From: Campylobacter sp. W0018
Lineage (GTDB): Bacteria > Campylobacterota > Campylobacteria > Campylobacterales > Campylobacteraceae
Assembly: GCA_020135845.1 (NCBI GenBank)
Contig: JACHTQ010000002.1
Span: 1-64,000 of the forward strand
DNA: 64,000 nucleotides
Direction: 5' to 3'
The stretch's first letter is position 1. Every line of letters begins with the position of its first letter. The notes under the pieces are model-generated. The model had not been told where the DNA came from. It made no database searches and saw only the letters and a list, made by a program, of their open reading frames with translations. Both the position numbers and the translations under genes were made by a program. This document shows positions 54,020 through 63,736 of the stretch, in pieces.

Positions 54020-54989
54020 AGCAAGTTTAAAAAGTATAGCTTCTTACATACCTGATAAAATTTTAAATAATTTCGATCTTGAAAAAATGGTGAATACAAC
54101 CGATGAATGGATTATCAAACGCACTGGAATTAAAGAACGCAGAATTGCCAATGATGATGAGCAAACCAGTGATTTGGGAACAAAAGCAGCTATAAAAGCC
54201 ATTGAAAGAGCAAATTTAAAAATTGAAGACATTGACGCTTTGCTCGTTGCGACCTTAAGCCCCGATTATTTTACTATGCCATCTACGGCTTGTAAAATTG
54301 CTGCAAATTTAGGGCTTAAAGATGTTACAGCTTTTGACGTTTCAGCTGCTTGCACTGGATTTATCTATCTATTAGAGCAAGCTAAAGCTTTTGTAGAAAG
54401 TGGTCTTAAAAAAAATGTTCTTATTATAGGAACAGAAAAAACTAGCTCTATTATTGATTATAGTGATAGAAGCATATGTATCCTTTTTGGAGATGGTGCG
54501 GGAGCCGGTATTGTCAGTCTTGATGAGCAAAATATCATCCTTGATGTCCATACAGCAAGCAATGGTAATTTTGGAAATCTTTTAATGACTCAAAGAGCCC
54601 AAAAATCTAGTATTTGTCATCCTTTAATGATGCAAATGAAAGGAAATGAAGTTTTTAAAGTAGCAGTGCAAACACTTAGTAATGATGTTGTTGATATTTT
54701 AGCAAAAAACAATATTGATTCTAAAGATATAGATCTTTTTATCCCTCATCAAGCTAATTTACGCATAATCAAAGCTGTTCAAGAGAGACTAAATTTAAGT
54801 GATGAAAAGTGTGTTATTACAGTCCATAAATACGGCAATACTTCAGCAGCATCTATACCTATGGCTATGAATGATGCCTACGAAGAAGGACGTCTTAAAA
54901 AAGGAAATTTGATCTTGCTTGACGCCTTTGGTGGAGGATTTACTTGGGGTTCTGCTTTATTAAAATTTGGTGGAGAAAATTATAAGTAA
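54012..54989 (+). CDS. fabH: 3-oxoacyl-[ACP] synthase III
   Basis: 325 residues. Starts fatty-acid chains from acetyl-CoA and malonyl-ACP. Catalytic Cys in [16 protein letters not shown], His in [12 protein letters not shown], Asn in [15 protein letters not shown]. The [13 protein letters not shown] segment is conserved. It overlaps plsX by 8 bases, and serC/ridA converge on its 3' end. Confidence 0.97.
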   Translation: MSKASLKSIASYIPDKILNNFDLEKMVNTTDEWIIKRTGIKERRIANDDEQTSDLGTKAAIKAIERANLKIEDIDALLVATLSPDYFTMPSTACKIAANLGLKDVTAFDVSAACTGFIYLLEQAKAFVESGLKKNVLIIGTEKTSSIIDYSDRSICILFGDGAGAGIVSLDEQNIILDVHTASNGNFGNLLMTQRAQKSSICHPLMMQMKGNEVFKVAVQTLSNDVVDILAKNNIDSKDIDLFIPHQANLRIIKAVQERLNLSDEKCVITVHKYGNTSAASIPMAMNDAYEEGRLKKGNLILLDAFGGGFTWGSALLKFGGENYK

Positions 54990-54992
54990 TAA

Positions 54993-55343
54993 TTAATTAT
55001 TGCTTATTTTTCCAAAAGCTTGAATTTCTATAAGATAGCCTTCTGCTAAAATGCTTTGAACGCAAGCTCTTACAGGTTTAGCATAATCTTTAATCCATTC
55101 ATCATAGACTTCATTCATAGCTTCAAAATCATCTATATTAGCAAGCCATATTTGAATTTGTATGAGAGAATTTTTATTGGCACCTATTTTTTTAAGCAAA
55201 AGTTCAATTTCTTGCAAAGCTTCTTGAGTTTGTTTTTTAATATCGCCTTTAGGATCAAAAGCTACTTGCCCTGCTGTTTTGAAATAACCATCATAAACGA
55301 CAACTTGAGACATTCTTTGGCATTCATCATAACGTTTTATCAT
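54993..55343 (-). CDS. RidA/YjgF family reactive-intermediate deaminase-like protein
   Basis: 116 residues. Family pattern: [40 protein letters not shown], and [22 protein letters not shown], with the Arg of the active site (RACVQ). RidA proteins clear reactive enamines from PLP enzymes. Its gene overlaps serC, a PLP enzyme, by 4 bases, which fits. Substitutions elsewhere (AGQV instead of SGQ) are usual. Corresponds to Cj0327. Confidence 0.9.
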   Translation of the reverse strand: MIKRYDECQRMSQVVVYDGYFKTAGQVAFDPKGDIKKQTQEALQEIELLLKKIGANKNSLIQIQIWLANIDDFEAMNEVYDEWIKDYAKPVRACVQSILAEGYLIEIQAFGKISNN

Positions 55344-56410
55344 TGATATTTCCTTTTAAATTCTTTCATAAATTCACATAAAATTTGCACCTGTTCTAAA
55401 GTTATGGCATTATAAATACTTGCTCTAATTCCACCTAAAATTCTATGACCCTTTAAACCTATTAATCCTTCTTTTTCGGCCTCTTGAACAAAAATAAGAT
55501 CTAAGTCTTTATTGATTGAAAAACTAACATTCATTAAAGATCTATCTTTTTTATGGGCATGCCCTTGATAAAATCCTTCACTTGAATCTATACAATCATA
55601 AAGCATTGTAGCCTTTTTTAAATTTCTACCATATACTTGATCAAGTCCACCTTGTTTTAAAATCCATTTTGTTTCCAAATCAAAAATATAAATAGCAAAA
55701 GTTGGAGGCGTATTATATAAAGATTGATTTTCAACATGGACAGCGTATTTAAGCATACTGGTTAAATTTTTTTGGCGTGATCTTTCAATCATATCTTTAC
55801 GTATAAAAACACAACTCAAGCCAGAAATTCCAGCATTTTTTTGTATGCCACCATAAAAAAGAGCTATATTTGAAAAATCAACTTTTTTAGAAAAGAAATC
55901 ACTTGATGCATCTACAATCAAAGGACTTTTTGTTTTAGGATAATCTTTAAACTGCGTTCCATAAATAGTATTGTTAGAACAAATATAAGCATAATCAGCA
56001 TGATCGCTAAAATCGATATTTGGAATGTAATTAAATTTATCATTTTCACTGCTAGCAACCACTTTAACATCAACGCCTAAAATTTGAGCTTCTTTAATAG
56101 CCTTACTTGTCCAAACCCCAGTGTTGGTATATTCACAAATTCCACCCAAAGATAAATTCATCGGTATCATTGCAAATTGCAAACTAGCGCCTCCATGCAA
56201 AAAGAGAACTTCATAATCATCATCTAAACCATAAATTTCTTTTGCTCTTTTCATAGCTCCAAAATGTATTTCTTCAAAAACTTTAGAGCGATGTGAAATT
56301 TCCATAATAGAATATCCCTTGCCTTGATAATCACATAATTCATTCCTTGCATGCTCTAAAATTTCCAAAGGTAAGGTAGAAGGACCTGCACTAAAATTAA
56401 TCTTTCTCAT
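55340..56410 (-). CDS. serC: Phosphoserine aminotransferase
   Basis: 356 residues. [18 protein letters not shown] start, [41 protein letters not shown] and the PLP lysine in [13 protein letters not shown]. Converts phosphohydroxypyruvate to phosphoserine, and may also act in vitamin B6 synthesis. It overlaps ridA-like gene downstream by 4 bases and is 3 bases after xseA. Confidence 0.96.
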   Translation of the reverse strand: MRKINFSAGPSTLPLEILEHARNELCDYQGKGYSIMEISHRSKVFEEIHFGAMKRAKEIYGLDDDYEVLFLHGGASLQFAMIPMNLSLGGICEYTNTGVWTSKAIKEAQILGVDVKVVASSENDKFNYIPNIDFSDHADYAYICSNNTIYGTQFKDYPKTKSPLIVDASSDFFSKKVDFSNIALFYGGIQKNAGISGLSCVFIRKDMIERSRQKNLTSMLKYAVHVENQSLYNTPPTFAIYIFDLETKWILKQGGLDQVYGRNLKKATMLYDCIDSSEGFYQGHAHKKDRSLMNVSFSINKDLDLIFVQEAEKEGLIGLKGHRILGGIRASIYNAITLEQVQILCEFMKEFKRKYQ

Positions 56411-56413
56411 CTT

Positions 56414-57583
56414 TCACTCCTCTAAAATTTTTGCTTGTTTTTGCACAGTTTGAGAGCTTAAAAGTACGGTATCACCATCTTTTAAATCTTGCAATTTTAC
56501 TATTTTACCATTTTGACTTAATGAAATTAAATTTTCACTTTTTTTAAAAAAATTTTCATGCTGAAAAAAAGAATTTTCTATTTTTTCCAATTTTAAATTT
56601 GCTTTTTCTAATTTATTTTTAATTAAAAGCTTGATTTGTTTCATTAAAAGTGAAATTTGATCTTGTTTATCCCCTATGGTTTTTTTTAAAGATTTAGCTT
56701 TAAAAATTTGATACAAATTTAAAAGCAAATCTTGACAATTTTGCATCTCTTGATTCATCGTTTTTCTAAAATTTTCTTCTAAATTATCCAAATTTTGCTC
56801 TAAATCTAACTTAGAATAAAATAAAAAATCTATCGCCGCTGAAGGAGTTGGCGCCCTAAAATCAGCAACAAAATCACTAATAACATAATCAATCTCATGC
56901 CCAATAGCTGAAACAATAGGGGTTTTGGCTTTAAAAATTTCTCTTGCTAAATTTTCATCATTAAAGCAAAAAAGATCTTCTCGACTGCCACCTCCTCTAG
57001 CTATAATAAGAACATCAAGATCCATAGCATCAGCTTTTCTTAAAGCATTGATTAAAGAGTTTGGCGCTGTATTGCCTTGGGTTAAAGCATTAAAAATATA
57101 AATTTTGGCCAAAAAATATTCTTTTTGATCAATAAGCTTTAACATATCTTGCAAAGCAGCTGAAGTTTTTGAAGTGATGATTCCTACTTTTTTTGGAAAT
57201 TTAGGCAAAGCTTTTTTATGTATACTATCAAACATCCCCTGTTTTTGCAATTTTTCTTTTAGGGCGATAAATTGACTTTCTAAATCACCAAATCCAGATT
57301 TTTTCATACTATTAGCAACAAATTGATACCTTCCACTTTCAGGATACAAACTAACATTGCCAACCAATTCTAGCAAATCCCCTACTTCAGGCTTAAAATG
57401 AACTTTTAAATTATTATTTTTAAACATAACGCAAGCTATGCTAGATTTTTCATCTTTTAAATCAAAATACCAATGCCCTGAACCGTGTATAGTGATTTTT
57501 GAAATTTCACCACTAAGCACAATATCAACAAAATGCGTTTCTAATAAAGTCTTAGCTTTTAAATTTAATTCACTTGGAGTCAT
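56414..57583 (-). CDS. xseA: Exodeoxyribonuclease VII large subunit
   Basis: 389 residues. N-terminal OB-fold (GHWYFDLKDEKSSIACVMF, GDLLELVGNVSLYPESGRYQ), then GIITSKTSAALQDML, RGGGSREDLFCFNDENLA, and PIVSAIGHEIDYVISDFVADFRAPTPSAA (cited as SAIGHEIDYVISDF, RAPTPSAA). A long coiled-coil region (about 260-350) precedes a C-terminal beta end. With XseB it degrades single-stranded DNA. It is 4 bases inside ubiE. Confidence 0.95.
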   Translation of the reverse strand: MTPSELNLKAKTLLETHFVDIVLSGEISKITIHGSGHWYFDLKDEKSSIACVMFKNNNLKVHFKPEVGDLLELVGNVSLYPESGRYQFVANSMKKSGFGDLESQFIALKEKLQKQGMFDSIHKKALPKFPKKVGIITSKTSAALQDMLKLIDQKEYFLAKIYIFNALTQGNTAPNSLINALRKADAMDLDVLIIARGGGSREDLFCFNDENLAREIFKAKTPIVSAIGHEIDYVISDFVADFRAPTPSAAIDFLFYSKLDLEQNLDNLEENFRKTMNQEMQNCQDLLLNLYQIFKAKSLKKTIGDKQDQISLLMKQIKLLIKNKLEKANLKLEKIENSFFQHENFFKKSENLISLSQNGKIVKLQDLKDGDTVLLSSQTVQKQAKILEE

Positions 57584-58287
57584 AATTTTTTAGCTATAAA
57601 CATTGAACTAACACCGAAACTAAAGCTTTTAAAATCTATCATTTCAAAACCAGAGTCACTCAATTCTTTTATAAATTCTTCCTTGCTTAAAAATTCATCA
57701 ATAGAATTAGGCAAATACTCATACGCGCTTTTATTTTTACTGATGATTCCGCCTAAAGTTGGTAAAATATTTTTCAAATAAAAATCCCTTATAGCCCCTA
57801 TAAATCCGCCTTTTTCTCTTTTTGTAAATTCCAAAACAACAAAAATTCCGCCCTTTTTTAAGACTCTAAAAAATTCATTTAAAGCTTGTTTTCTCTCTAC
57901 TACATTGCGAATTCCATAACTTATGCTTACAATATCAACGCTTTGACTCTCTAAAGGTAAATTTTGAGCCTTTGCTTGCATAAAATCAATATTTGGAAAT
58001 TTTTGCTTAGCAATTTCTAACATACCTTCGCTTGGATCAATGCCTTTAATGCTTGCAATATTTTTAGAAAGCATTTTAGCTTTTTCTTGCCATATAGCGA
58101 TCATATCGCCCGTTCCACAAGCAACATCAACTATATTGATAAAATCAGGTTTGTAAAACTTTAAAACCTTTTTGCAAGCAAATTTACGCCAACCTATATC
58201 AACTCCAAAACTTAAAATTCTATTAGCCTTGTCGTAACTTGGGGCAATTTCATTGAACATTTCTATGATTTTATCTTGTTTTTGCAT
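57580..58287 (-). CDS. ubiE: Demethylmenaquinone/ubiquinone methyltransferase
   Basis: 235 residues, a SAM methyltransferase. It has NEIAPSYDKANRILSFGVDIGWRK, the SAM loop VDVACGTGDM, GIDPSEGMLEIAK, AQNLPLESQSVDIVSISYGIRNV, and EFTKREKGGF, all UbiE/MenG signatures. Campylobacter makes menaquinone by the futalosine route, so the substrate is probably a demethylated menaquinone. It overlaps xseA by 4 bases and the CYTH-CHAD gene by one. Confidence 0.95.
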   Translation of the reverse strand: MQKQDKIIEMFNEIAPSYDKANRILSFGVDIGWRKFACKKVLKFYKPDFINIVDVACGTGDMIAIWQEKAKMLSKNIASIKGIDPSEGMLEIAKQKFPNIDFMQAKAQNLPLESQSVDIVSISYGIRNVVERKQALNEFFRVLKKGGIFVVLEFTKREKGGFIGAIRDFYLKNILPTLGGIISKNKSAYEYLPNSIDEFLSKEEFIKELSDSGFEMIDFKSFSFGVSSMFIAKKL

Positions 58288-59489
58288 TAATATCCTTTGT
58301 AAATTTTTAATCCTTTATTTGATCGAGAAATTAATTTAAAGAATTTTTCTCTTTTTTTAATCATTTTTGCAATCATTTTTTCTCTAGTTTCAAAAAGAAA
58401 AAATTTTTCATTGAGCTTATTTAAAGATTTTATATCAAAAAAATTGCAAAAATATTCTAAAAAAATTAACAATTCTGAAAAACTCCTTGAGAATTTTTCA
58501 TTATCAAAATTTTTCAATAAATTTTTCTTAAAAAAAATCAGCTTTTTTCTAAATTCATTAGCTAAAATTTGTTTAAAAAGTTTATCCTTTTGTAAACCCT
58601 CATAAAAAGAATTTTCTTTTATAAAAAAATCAAAATCACTAAACAAACTTTGCAAATTTTCACTGCTTAAAAATAAAAGCAGTTCTTCAAGATTTTCATC
58701 TTTTTGAAAAAAAAGATTGCATTTTTCGACAATTTCTTGAAATCTTAAAGATAAATTTGTATTCAAATTCTTATCAAAAATTTCTTCTGTATCTAATAAA
58801 ACTATATTAATTTTATCAGCATAAGAATTAAACTCATAAAAATATTCTTCTTTTTTCTTATCTAAAGCTAAATTCCAATAAAATTTTAACTTTTTAAAAA
58901 GATAAAATAAGAAAATTCTATAACCCTCAAAAGCATTAATTAGACCTGAAAATTTCAAATCAAAAGTCTGATTTTTTTCAATACTCTTAAAATATTTTTC
59001 TATATTGATTTGTTCAAAATCACAACCATAAAGAGTTATAAATTTAGAATCCAAAATATAATCAAATTCCTTTTGAATTTTAAACTCATATGGCAAAGCA
59101 AAACGATTTGCTTCATCTAAGGTTGGAAAAAAAATTTTTAAAATATAAATTTTAGATTTATTATAAACTTCAATAAAACTTTTTAAAGAACAAAATTTAA
59201 ACTCATAACGTTTCTTTTTAATACTCTTTCCTATACTTTTTTTACGAGCCTTTTCAAATTCTTTTTTTGATATTTGTTCTTCTTGATTTTGCTCTAAAAT
59301 TTTATCATTAGTTTCTATGATTTTATAATAAAAACCATCAACACTCTTAAATTTTATACTTTGAGAATAGGTTATTTTAGTATAAAAAATCTCAAGCTCG
59401 TGAATTTTAAACAAAACTCCGTCTTCTTGAAGATTTTTTAAAAGTGTGGCATTGGGAAGTAAAAAATTTCTTTGAATTTCATATACCAT
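58287..59489 (-). CDS. Degenerate CYTH-CHAD domain protein (Cj0323-like), hypothetical
   Basis: 400 residues, annotated hypothetical in C. jejuni as far as I recall. Residues 3-10 EIQRNFLL match the start of CYTH proteins (EIERKFLV). RYEFKF and ILKIFFPTLDEANRFALPYE with IQKEFDYILD match the CYTH end, where the family reads like RY..., ELPSEDEA...LP and EVT-DxRY. Residues 190-400 fit a CHAD helical domain, best seen in FSRSFSELLIFLEYFCNFF against the family's HRLRIxxKKLRYLLEFF. Catalytic Glu and Lys positions of ExExK are replaced (E-I-Q-R-N). CHAD proteins bind polyphosphate. It shares one base with ubiE. Confidence 0.6.
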   Translation of the reverse strand: MVYEIQRNFLLPNATLLKNLQEDGVLFKIHELEIFYTKITYSQSIKFKSVDGFYYKIIETNDKILEQNQEEQISKKEFEKARKKSIGKSIKKKRYEFKFCSLKSFIEVYNKSKIYILKIFFPTLDEANRFALPYEFKIQKEFDYILDSKFITLYGCDFEQINIEKYFKSIEKNQTFDLKFSGLINAFEGYRIFLFYLFKKLKFYWNLALDKKKEEYFYEFNSYADKINIVLLDTEEIFDKNLNTNLSLRFQEIVEKCNLFFQKDENLEELLLFLSSENLQSLFSDFDFFIKENSFYEGLQKDKLFKQILANEFRKKLIFFKKNLLKNFDNEKFSRSFSELLIFLEYFCNFFDIKSLNKLNEKFFLFETREKMIAKMIKKREKFFKLISRSNKGLKIYKGY

Positions 59490-59533
59490 TAAAATAACCT
59501 TTAAATTAATAGGTTATTTTAACTTTATTTTCC

Positions 59534-59944
59534 TTAATGGCACTTTTTACAATTATCAATATAAGTGCAAACCGCCAAATAGTTAATCAAGCTTCCTATT
59601 TTCTTTTCTAGAAATTCTTGATACTCTTTAAGTTTTACATCCTTAAAACTAAGATCCTCTATACTTCCACATTTAGAACAAACAATATGCATATGTTCTT
59701 CTTCATAGATATCATAACAAGTTTTTTGATTTAAAGCATTGATTTCAACAACTAAACCTTGCTCTCTTAAAGTATTTAAATTCTTATAAACCGTAGCAAG
59801 CGATATGGAAGGATATTCTTGTTTGATTTCTTCATAAAGCTCTTCAATATTTGGATGTTCATGTCTTTTTAAAATCTTTAAGATGCACAATCTTTGTGGA
59901 GTAGCTTTTAAATCATGCTTTTTAAGCATTTGTAAGATTTCCAT
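59534..59944 (-). CDS. perR: Peroxide-responsive Fur-family repressor PerR
   Basis: 136 residues from ATG at 59944 (MEILQMLKKHDLKATPQRLC), with AAGGAT 8 bases upstream; three further codons are open. Winged helix 1-80 (LATVYKNLNTLREQGLVVEI), then metal ligands: EEEHMHIVCSKCGSIED with CxxC, and the late CxxC NCKKCH, forming the structural zinc site. His/Asp regulatory iron ligands are present (EEEHMHIVC). PerR represses catalase and ahpC and is autoregulated in C. jejuni. It faces dxs with a 110-base gap on the same strand. Confidence 0.96.
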   Translation of the reverse strand: MEILQMLKKHDLKATPQRLCILKILKRHEHPNIEELYEEIKQEYPSISLATVYKNLNTLREQGLVVEINALNQKTCYDIYEEEHMHIVCSKCGSIEDLSFKDVKLKEYQEFLEKKIGSLINYLAVCTYIDNCKKCH

Positions 59945-59976
59945 TACCAACAATCCTTAAAAATTTAAATGAAAGG

Positions 59977-60022
59977 AATGATAATAAAATTTTCATTAAA
60001 AGAAGTTTATATTAAATAATAT
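59977..60022 (-). promoter_or_regulatory. perR upstream region with inverted repeats
   Basis: Two imperfect or perfect repeats lie upstream of perR: AATGATAATAAAATTTTCATT (59977-59997, 8 of 10 outer pairs matching) and ATATTA-AA-TAATAT (60009-60022). The first resembles a Fur-family box and starts 33 bases before the ATG. A role in autoregulation is inference. Confidence 0.4.
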
Positions 60023-60054
60023 TTTTTATCAATTAATAAAATAAAAATTTATCA

Positions 60055-61890
60055 CTACAAATAAATTTTTATTTTTTCTACCATACTTTTAACATCGAGT
60101 TTTAACTTTTTCTCTACCTCGCTTGTCTTCCCGTGTTCAATAAATTCATCTTCATATTCAAAAGAAATGATTTTAATTTCTAAATCATATTTTTGAGTAA
60201 AGGTTTGCAATAAACTTGCCACTCCGCCAATTTTAACATTTTCACTAAACACAAACCAAATTTTACTTTTTTGTGCCAAATCTTTTAAAAGTACCTCATC
60301 CAAAGGTTTAGCAAAAATTAAATCGATTAAATTAATTGTTTCTTGCATTTCATTTAAAACTTGCCAAGCTTTACCTACGCCTTGCCCATAACCTATAAAA
60401 GCGATTTTACTTTCTTCATTTTTTATTAGCCATTGTGCTTTGCCTAATTCTATTTTAGAAGGAGCAAATTCTTGATTTAAGATAAAATTACCCCTAGGAT
60501 AACGAAAGGCTAAAGGACCTTGATGATAATAAGCATACTCCATAATATTTTCCATCATCAATTCATCTCTAGGAGCAACAAGGGTTAAATGAGGTAAAGG
60601 CGCTAAAAAACTCAGATCAAAAACGCCTTGGTGTGTTTCTCCATCTTCGCCTACTATACCGGCTCTATCCATGGCAAAAACAACATTTAAATTCATAATA
60701 GCACAATCATGAATCACTTGATCATAAGCACGCTGTAAAAAAGTGCTGTATATAGCTATAAAAGGCTTAAATCCTTCTCTTGCCATAGCTGCCATAGAAG
60801 TCACTGCATGTTGTTCAGCAATAGCAACATCCCAAAATCTTTGCGGATATTTATCAATCAATTTATCAAGCCCTGTTCCACTAGGCATAGCGGCTGTAAC
60901 ACCTACGATATTTTCATATTTTGAAGCCAATTCTAATAATTTTTGAGAAAAAATTTCAGTAGCGCTTTTAGTAGAATTTTTTTTCAAAGCCTCGCCGCTA
61001 TCAATATCAAAAGCTCCTACCCCATGCCATTTAGAATGCTGACCTTCTGCTAAAGCATAACCCTTACCTTTTAAAGTTTGAGTATGAACTACACAAGGTT
61101 TTTGCATTGCTTTTGCTTGCTTTAAGGCAGAAATAATTTCCGTTAAATTATGTCCATTAATAGGTCCTATATATTCAAGTCCTAATTCTTCAAACAAAAG
61201 TCCAGGAGTGATCAATTTAAAACTTTCTTCAAAACGCTTAGCCATATAGGTTGCAGAATCTGGCAAAACACCCAACATTTTTGCAACTCGTTTTTTGAAA
61301 TTTTGATAAAACTGTGTTGCCATTGCTTGAGAAAGATATTTTGAAATCGCACCTATTGGTTTTGAAATACTCATTTCATTATCATTTAAGATTACAACAC
61401 AAGGGAATTTAGAATCGCCTAATTCATTTAAAGCCTCGTAAGCCATTCCTGCACTTAAAGCTCCATCTCCTATGAGTGCTACAGGAATACGCTTTTCACC
61501 CTTTAAAGCTATGGCCTTACAAGCCCCAACCGCCAAAGAAAGAGATGTGCTAGAATGTCCTGCAACAAAATAGTCCCCTTCGCTAGGCTTTGTATAACCG
61601 CTTAATCCATCAACTTGTCTTAAGGTATGAAAAATTGCTTCTTTTCCGCTTAAAAGTTTATGAGTATAAGATTGATGAGAAACATCAAAAATAAAAGGAT
61701 CAGTTTTTGCATCAAAAACTGTATGCATGGCTATTGTTAATTCTACCACCCCCAAATTAGAGCTTAAATGTCCCCCATTTTTAGAGACAACTTTTATAAT
61801 TTCTTCTCTAACTTTTCGAGCTAAATTTTCAAGTTCATTAATACTTAAAGATTGTAACTCTTCTTGGCTATAGGAAAAAATTTTATTCAT
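60055..61890 (-). CDS. dxs: 1-deoxy-D-xylulose-5-phosphate synthase
   Basis: 611 residues. First step of the MEP isoprenoid pathway, from pyruvate and glyceraldehyde phosphate with thiamine diphosphate. Landmarks are GGHLSSNLGVVELTIAMH, FDVSHQSYTHKLLSG, VALIGDGALSAGMAYEAL with the TPP motif GDGAL...NDNEMSIS, GPINGHNLTEI, the domain start VVFAMDRAGIVGEDGETHQG and FRYPRGN. It overlaps fliH by 8 bases, an unusual pairing kept in C. jejuni. Confidence 0.97.
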   Translation of the reverse strand: MNKIFSYSQEELQSLSINELENLARKVREEIIKVVSKNGGHLSSNLGVVELTIAMHTVFDAKTDPFIFDVSHQSYTHKLLSGKEAIFHTLRQVDGLSGYTKPSEGDYFVAGHSSTSLSLAVGACKAIALKGEKRIPVALIGDGALSAGMAYEALNELGDSKFPCVVILNDNEMSISKPIGAISKYLSQAMATQFYQNFKKRVAKMLGVLPDSATYMAKRFEESFKLITPGLLFEELGLEYIGPINGHNLTEIISALKQAKAMQKPCVVHTQTLKGKGYALAEGQHSKWHGVGAFDIDSGEALKKNSTKSATEIFSQKLLELASKYENIVGVTAAMPSGTGLDKLIDKYPQRFWDVAIAEQHAVTSMAAMAREGFKPFIAIYSTFLQRAYDQVIHDCAIMNLNVVFAMDRAGIVGEDGETHQGVFDLSFLAPLPHLTLVAPRDELMMENIMEYAYYHQGPLAFRYPRGNFILNQEFAPSKIELGKAQWLIKNEESKIAFIGYGQGVGKAWQVLNEMQETINLIDLIFAKPLDEVLLKDLAQKSKIWFVFSENVKIGGVASLLQTFTQKYDLEIKIISFEYEDEFIEHGKTSEVEKKLKLDVKSMVEKIKIYL

Positions 61891-62701
61891 TATTGATCAT
61901 CTTTTTAATTTTAGTCAAACGAGAATTTAAATTAGACTCTATATTTCCAGCATCACTTAAGATAATCACACTTCCTTTATTGATAGCATCATCAAGGCTT
62001 ATTTTTATATGTTTAAATTCGCTAAAATGTTCTTTTAAATAATCATAATCATTAGAATTAACCTTAATTTCAATTGCAGTAGCTCCTTTTAATTCACTCA
62101 CTAAATTTTGAGCTAGAGCGTACGCAATTTTACTCGAATTATTTTCAAGTTCTTTAATAATAACTTCTTTGGCTATATCTATAGCTGTATCAGCTAATTC
62201 TTTTTCATTTTTTTCTATAAAAGAGTTTAATTTTACACAAGCTTCTTCAAGCTTAGAAACACTTTTTAGATATTTATCTTTTAATTCATCCAATTCTTTT
62301 TGAAATTCTATCTTAGCTTGTTCATATCCTTCTTTTGAAAATTTTTCTTTAGCGTTTTCAAGTTCAGAATTTAAGCGATTGTTAAATTCATTTTCTTGAC
62401 TTTCAATTTGCATTTGAAGCTTTATAATATTGCTTGACATTTCATCAGTTTTTTTAAGCAAATCCTCTACAAAACTCGGTTGAAAAGCAGGCATTGTATT
62501 AGATTCATTTTGGACAGATTCTAAATTGGGCACTTCTTCTTGCTTTGGTTCTGAAACTACTGGAGAAGAAACCGATTTTTCATCTTCTTGATTATTTTTC
62601 TCTCTTTTATTGTCAAATTCAGAAATAACTTTAAAATGATAACCTTCAACAACATGCTGTTCTGAAGTTACACTTGAAATAACATTACTACGACTAGCCA
62701 T
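61883..62701 (-). CDS. fliH: Flagellar assembly protein FliH
   Basis: 272 residues. Acidic, disordered N-terminal third; long coiled coil (about 85-175: KIEFQKELDELKDKYLK); C-terminal FliH/HrpE-type domain (about 170-270: DTAIDIAKEVIIKELENN, AIEIKVNSNDYDYLKEHF and GNIESNLNSRLTKIKKM). FliH regulates the FliI ATPase and docks it at the C-ring. It sits 6 bases after fliG and overlaps dxs by 8 bases. Confidence 0.93.
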   Translation of the reverse strand: MASRSNVISSVTSEQHVVEGYHFKVISEFDNKREKNNQEDEKSVSSPVVSEPKQEEVPNLESVQNESNTMPAFQPSFVEDLLKKTDEMSSNIIKLQMQIESQENEFNNRLNSELENAKEKFSKEGYEQAKIEFQKELDELKDKYLKSVSKLEEACVKLNSFIEKNEKELADTAIDIAKEVIIKELENNSSKIAYALAQNLVSELKGATAIEIKVNSNDYDYLKEHFSEFKHIKISLDDAINKGSVIILSDAGNIESNLNSRLTKIKKMINNE

Positions 62702-62707
62702 TTTTAC

Positions 62708-63736
62708 CTACTCTATCATTTCATCAGTATCGCCTGTTTGAACTAGGCCTTGCTCTGCTAATTTTTGTACCGCTTCAACAACTTTTCTTTGTGCATCTTC
62801 AACATCTTTTACACGCACAGCTCCTAAAAATCCCATTTCTTCTAAAAAGGCCTCGCTTGCACGTGTAGACATATTTGCCAAGAATTTTTGCTTTAGCTCT
62901 TCACTGGCCCCTTTAAGACCTATCATAAGATCTTTTTTATCTACTACTTTTAAAATTTCTCTTATTGCTTGAGTGCTAAGTTTTTGTATATCATCAAAAG
63001 TAAACATAAGCTCTTTAATAGTTTCAGCCAATCTCTCATCGCTTTGCTCGATATAAGTAATAGTAGATTTAGAAGCCTTTTGACCTAAGCGATTGAGCAC
63101 CTCAGCCACGGCTCTTGGACCACCCACTTCAACTTTATAAGAAGTAAGGCTTTCAAGTTTGCTTTCTAAGACAGCAGAAACCCTTTTAATAATACTTGGA
63201 GAAATATCTCCAAGATTTGCCATTCTGATCACAACTTCAGCTCTTAATTCATCACTAAAATACTCTAAGGTTTCTGCAGCATGAATTGAATCCATATGCG
63301 CTAAAATAAGGGCAATCGTTTGCGGGTGCTCTTTTACGATAAAATCAGCGAGCTGCTGAGGCTTAATTTGCGCCAAATAAGCAAAATTCTGATTATTTTC
63401 CATACTTTTGGTAAGTTTTTCAAGAATTCTATTGGCAATTTCAGGACCAAAAGTACGAAATAAAATTTCTTTAGCGTATTCTAAACCACCGCTTTTAATG
63501 TATTGATTAGATTGAAGCAAGGTATAAAATTCTTCCAAAACAGCTGTTGCTACAGATCGATCAACATTTTTTGCCATAGCAATATATCGCGAAATTTCTG
63601 TAATAACATCGATTTCCATATGTGAAAAAACAGAAGTTGTAGCATCTTCGCCAAGCTGTATAAGAAAAATTGCTACCTTTTCAGGCATTGACAAATCATC
63701 ATAAACCATTTTTTGTTCTTCGCTAAGCTTGATCAT
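62708..63736 (-). CDS. fliG: Flagellar motor switch protein FliG
   Basis: 342 residues. N-terminal domain that binds FliF (MPEKVAIFLIQLGEDATTSVFSHM), middle armadillo domain with the EHPQTIALILAHM motif, and C-terminal torque domain with charged residues (FTFDDIQKLSTQAIREILKVV, SEELKQKFLANMSTRASE and DVEDAQRKVVEAVQKL). It transmits stator force to the rotor. It starts one base after fliF and precedes fliH by 6 bases. Confidence 0.97.
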   Translation of the reverse strand: MIKLSEEQKMVYDDLSMPEKVAIFLIQLGEDATTSVFSHMEIDVITEISRYIAMAKNVDRSVATAVLEEFYTLLQSNQYIKSGGLEYAKEILFRTFGPEIANRILEKLTKSMENNQNFAYLAQIKPQQLADFIVKEHPQTIALILAHMDSIHAAETLEYFSDELRAEVVIRMANLGDISPSIIKRVSAVLESKLESLTSYKVEVGGPRAVAEVLNRLGQKASKSTITYIEQSDERLAETIKELMFTFDDIQKLSTQAIREILKVVDKKDLMIGLKGASEELKQKFLANMSTRASEAFLEEMGFLGAVRVKDVEDAQRKVVEAVQKLAEQGLVQTGDTDEMIE

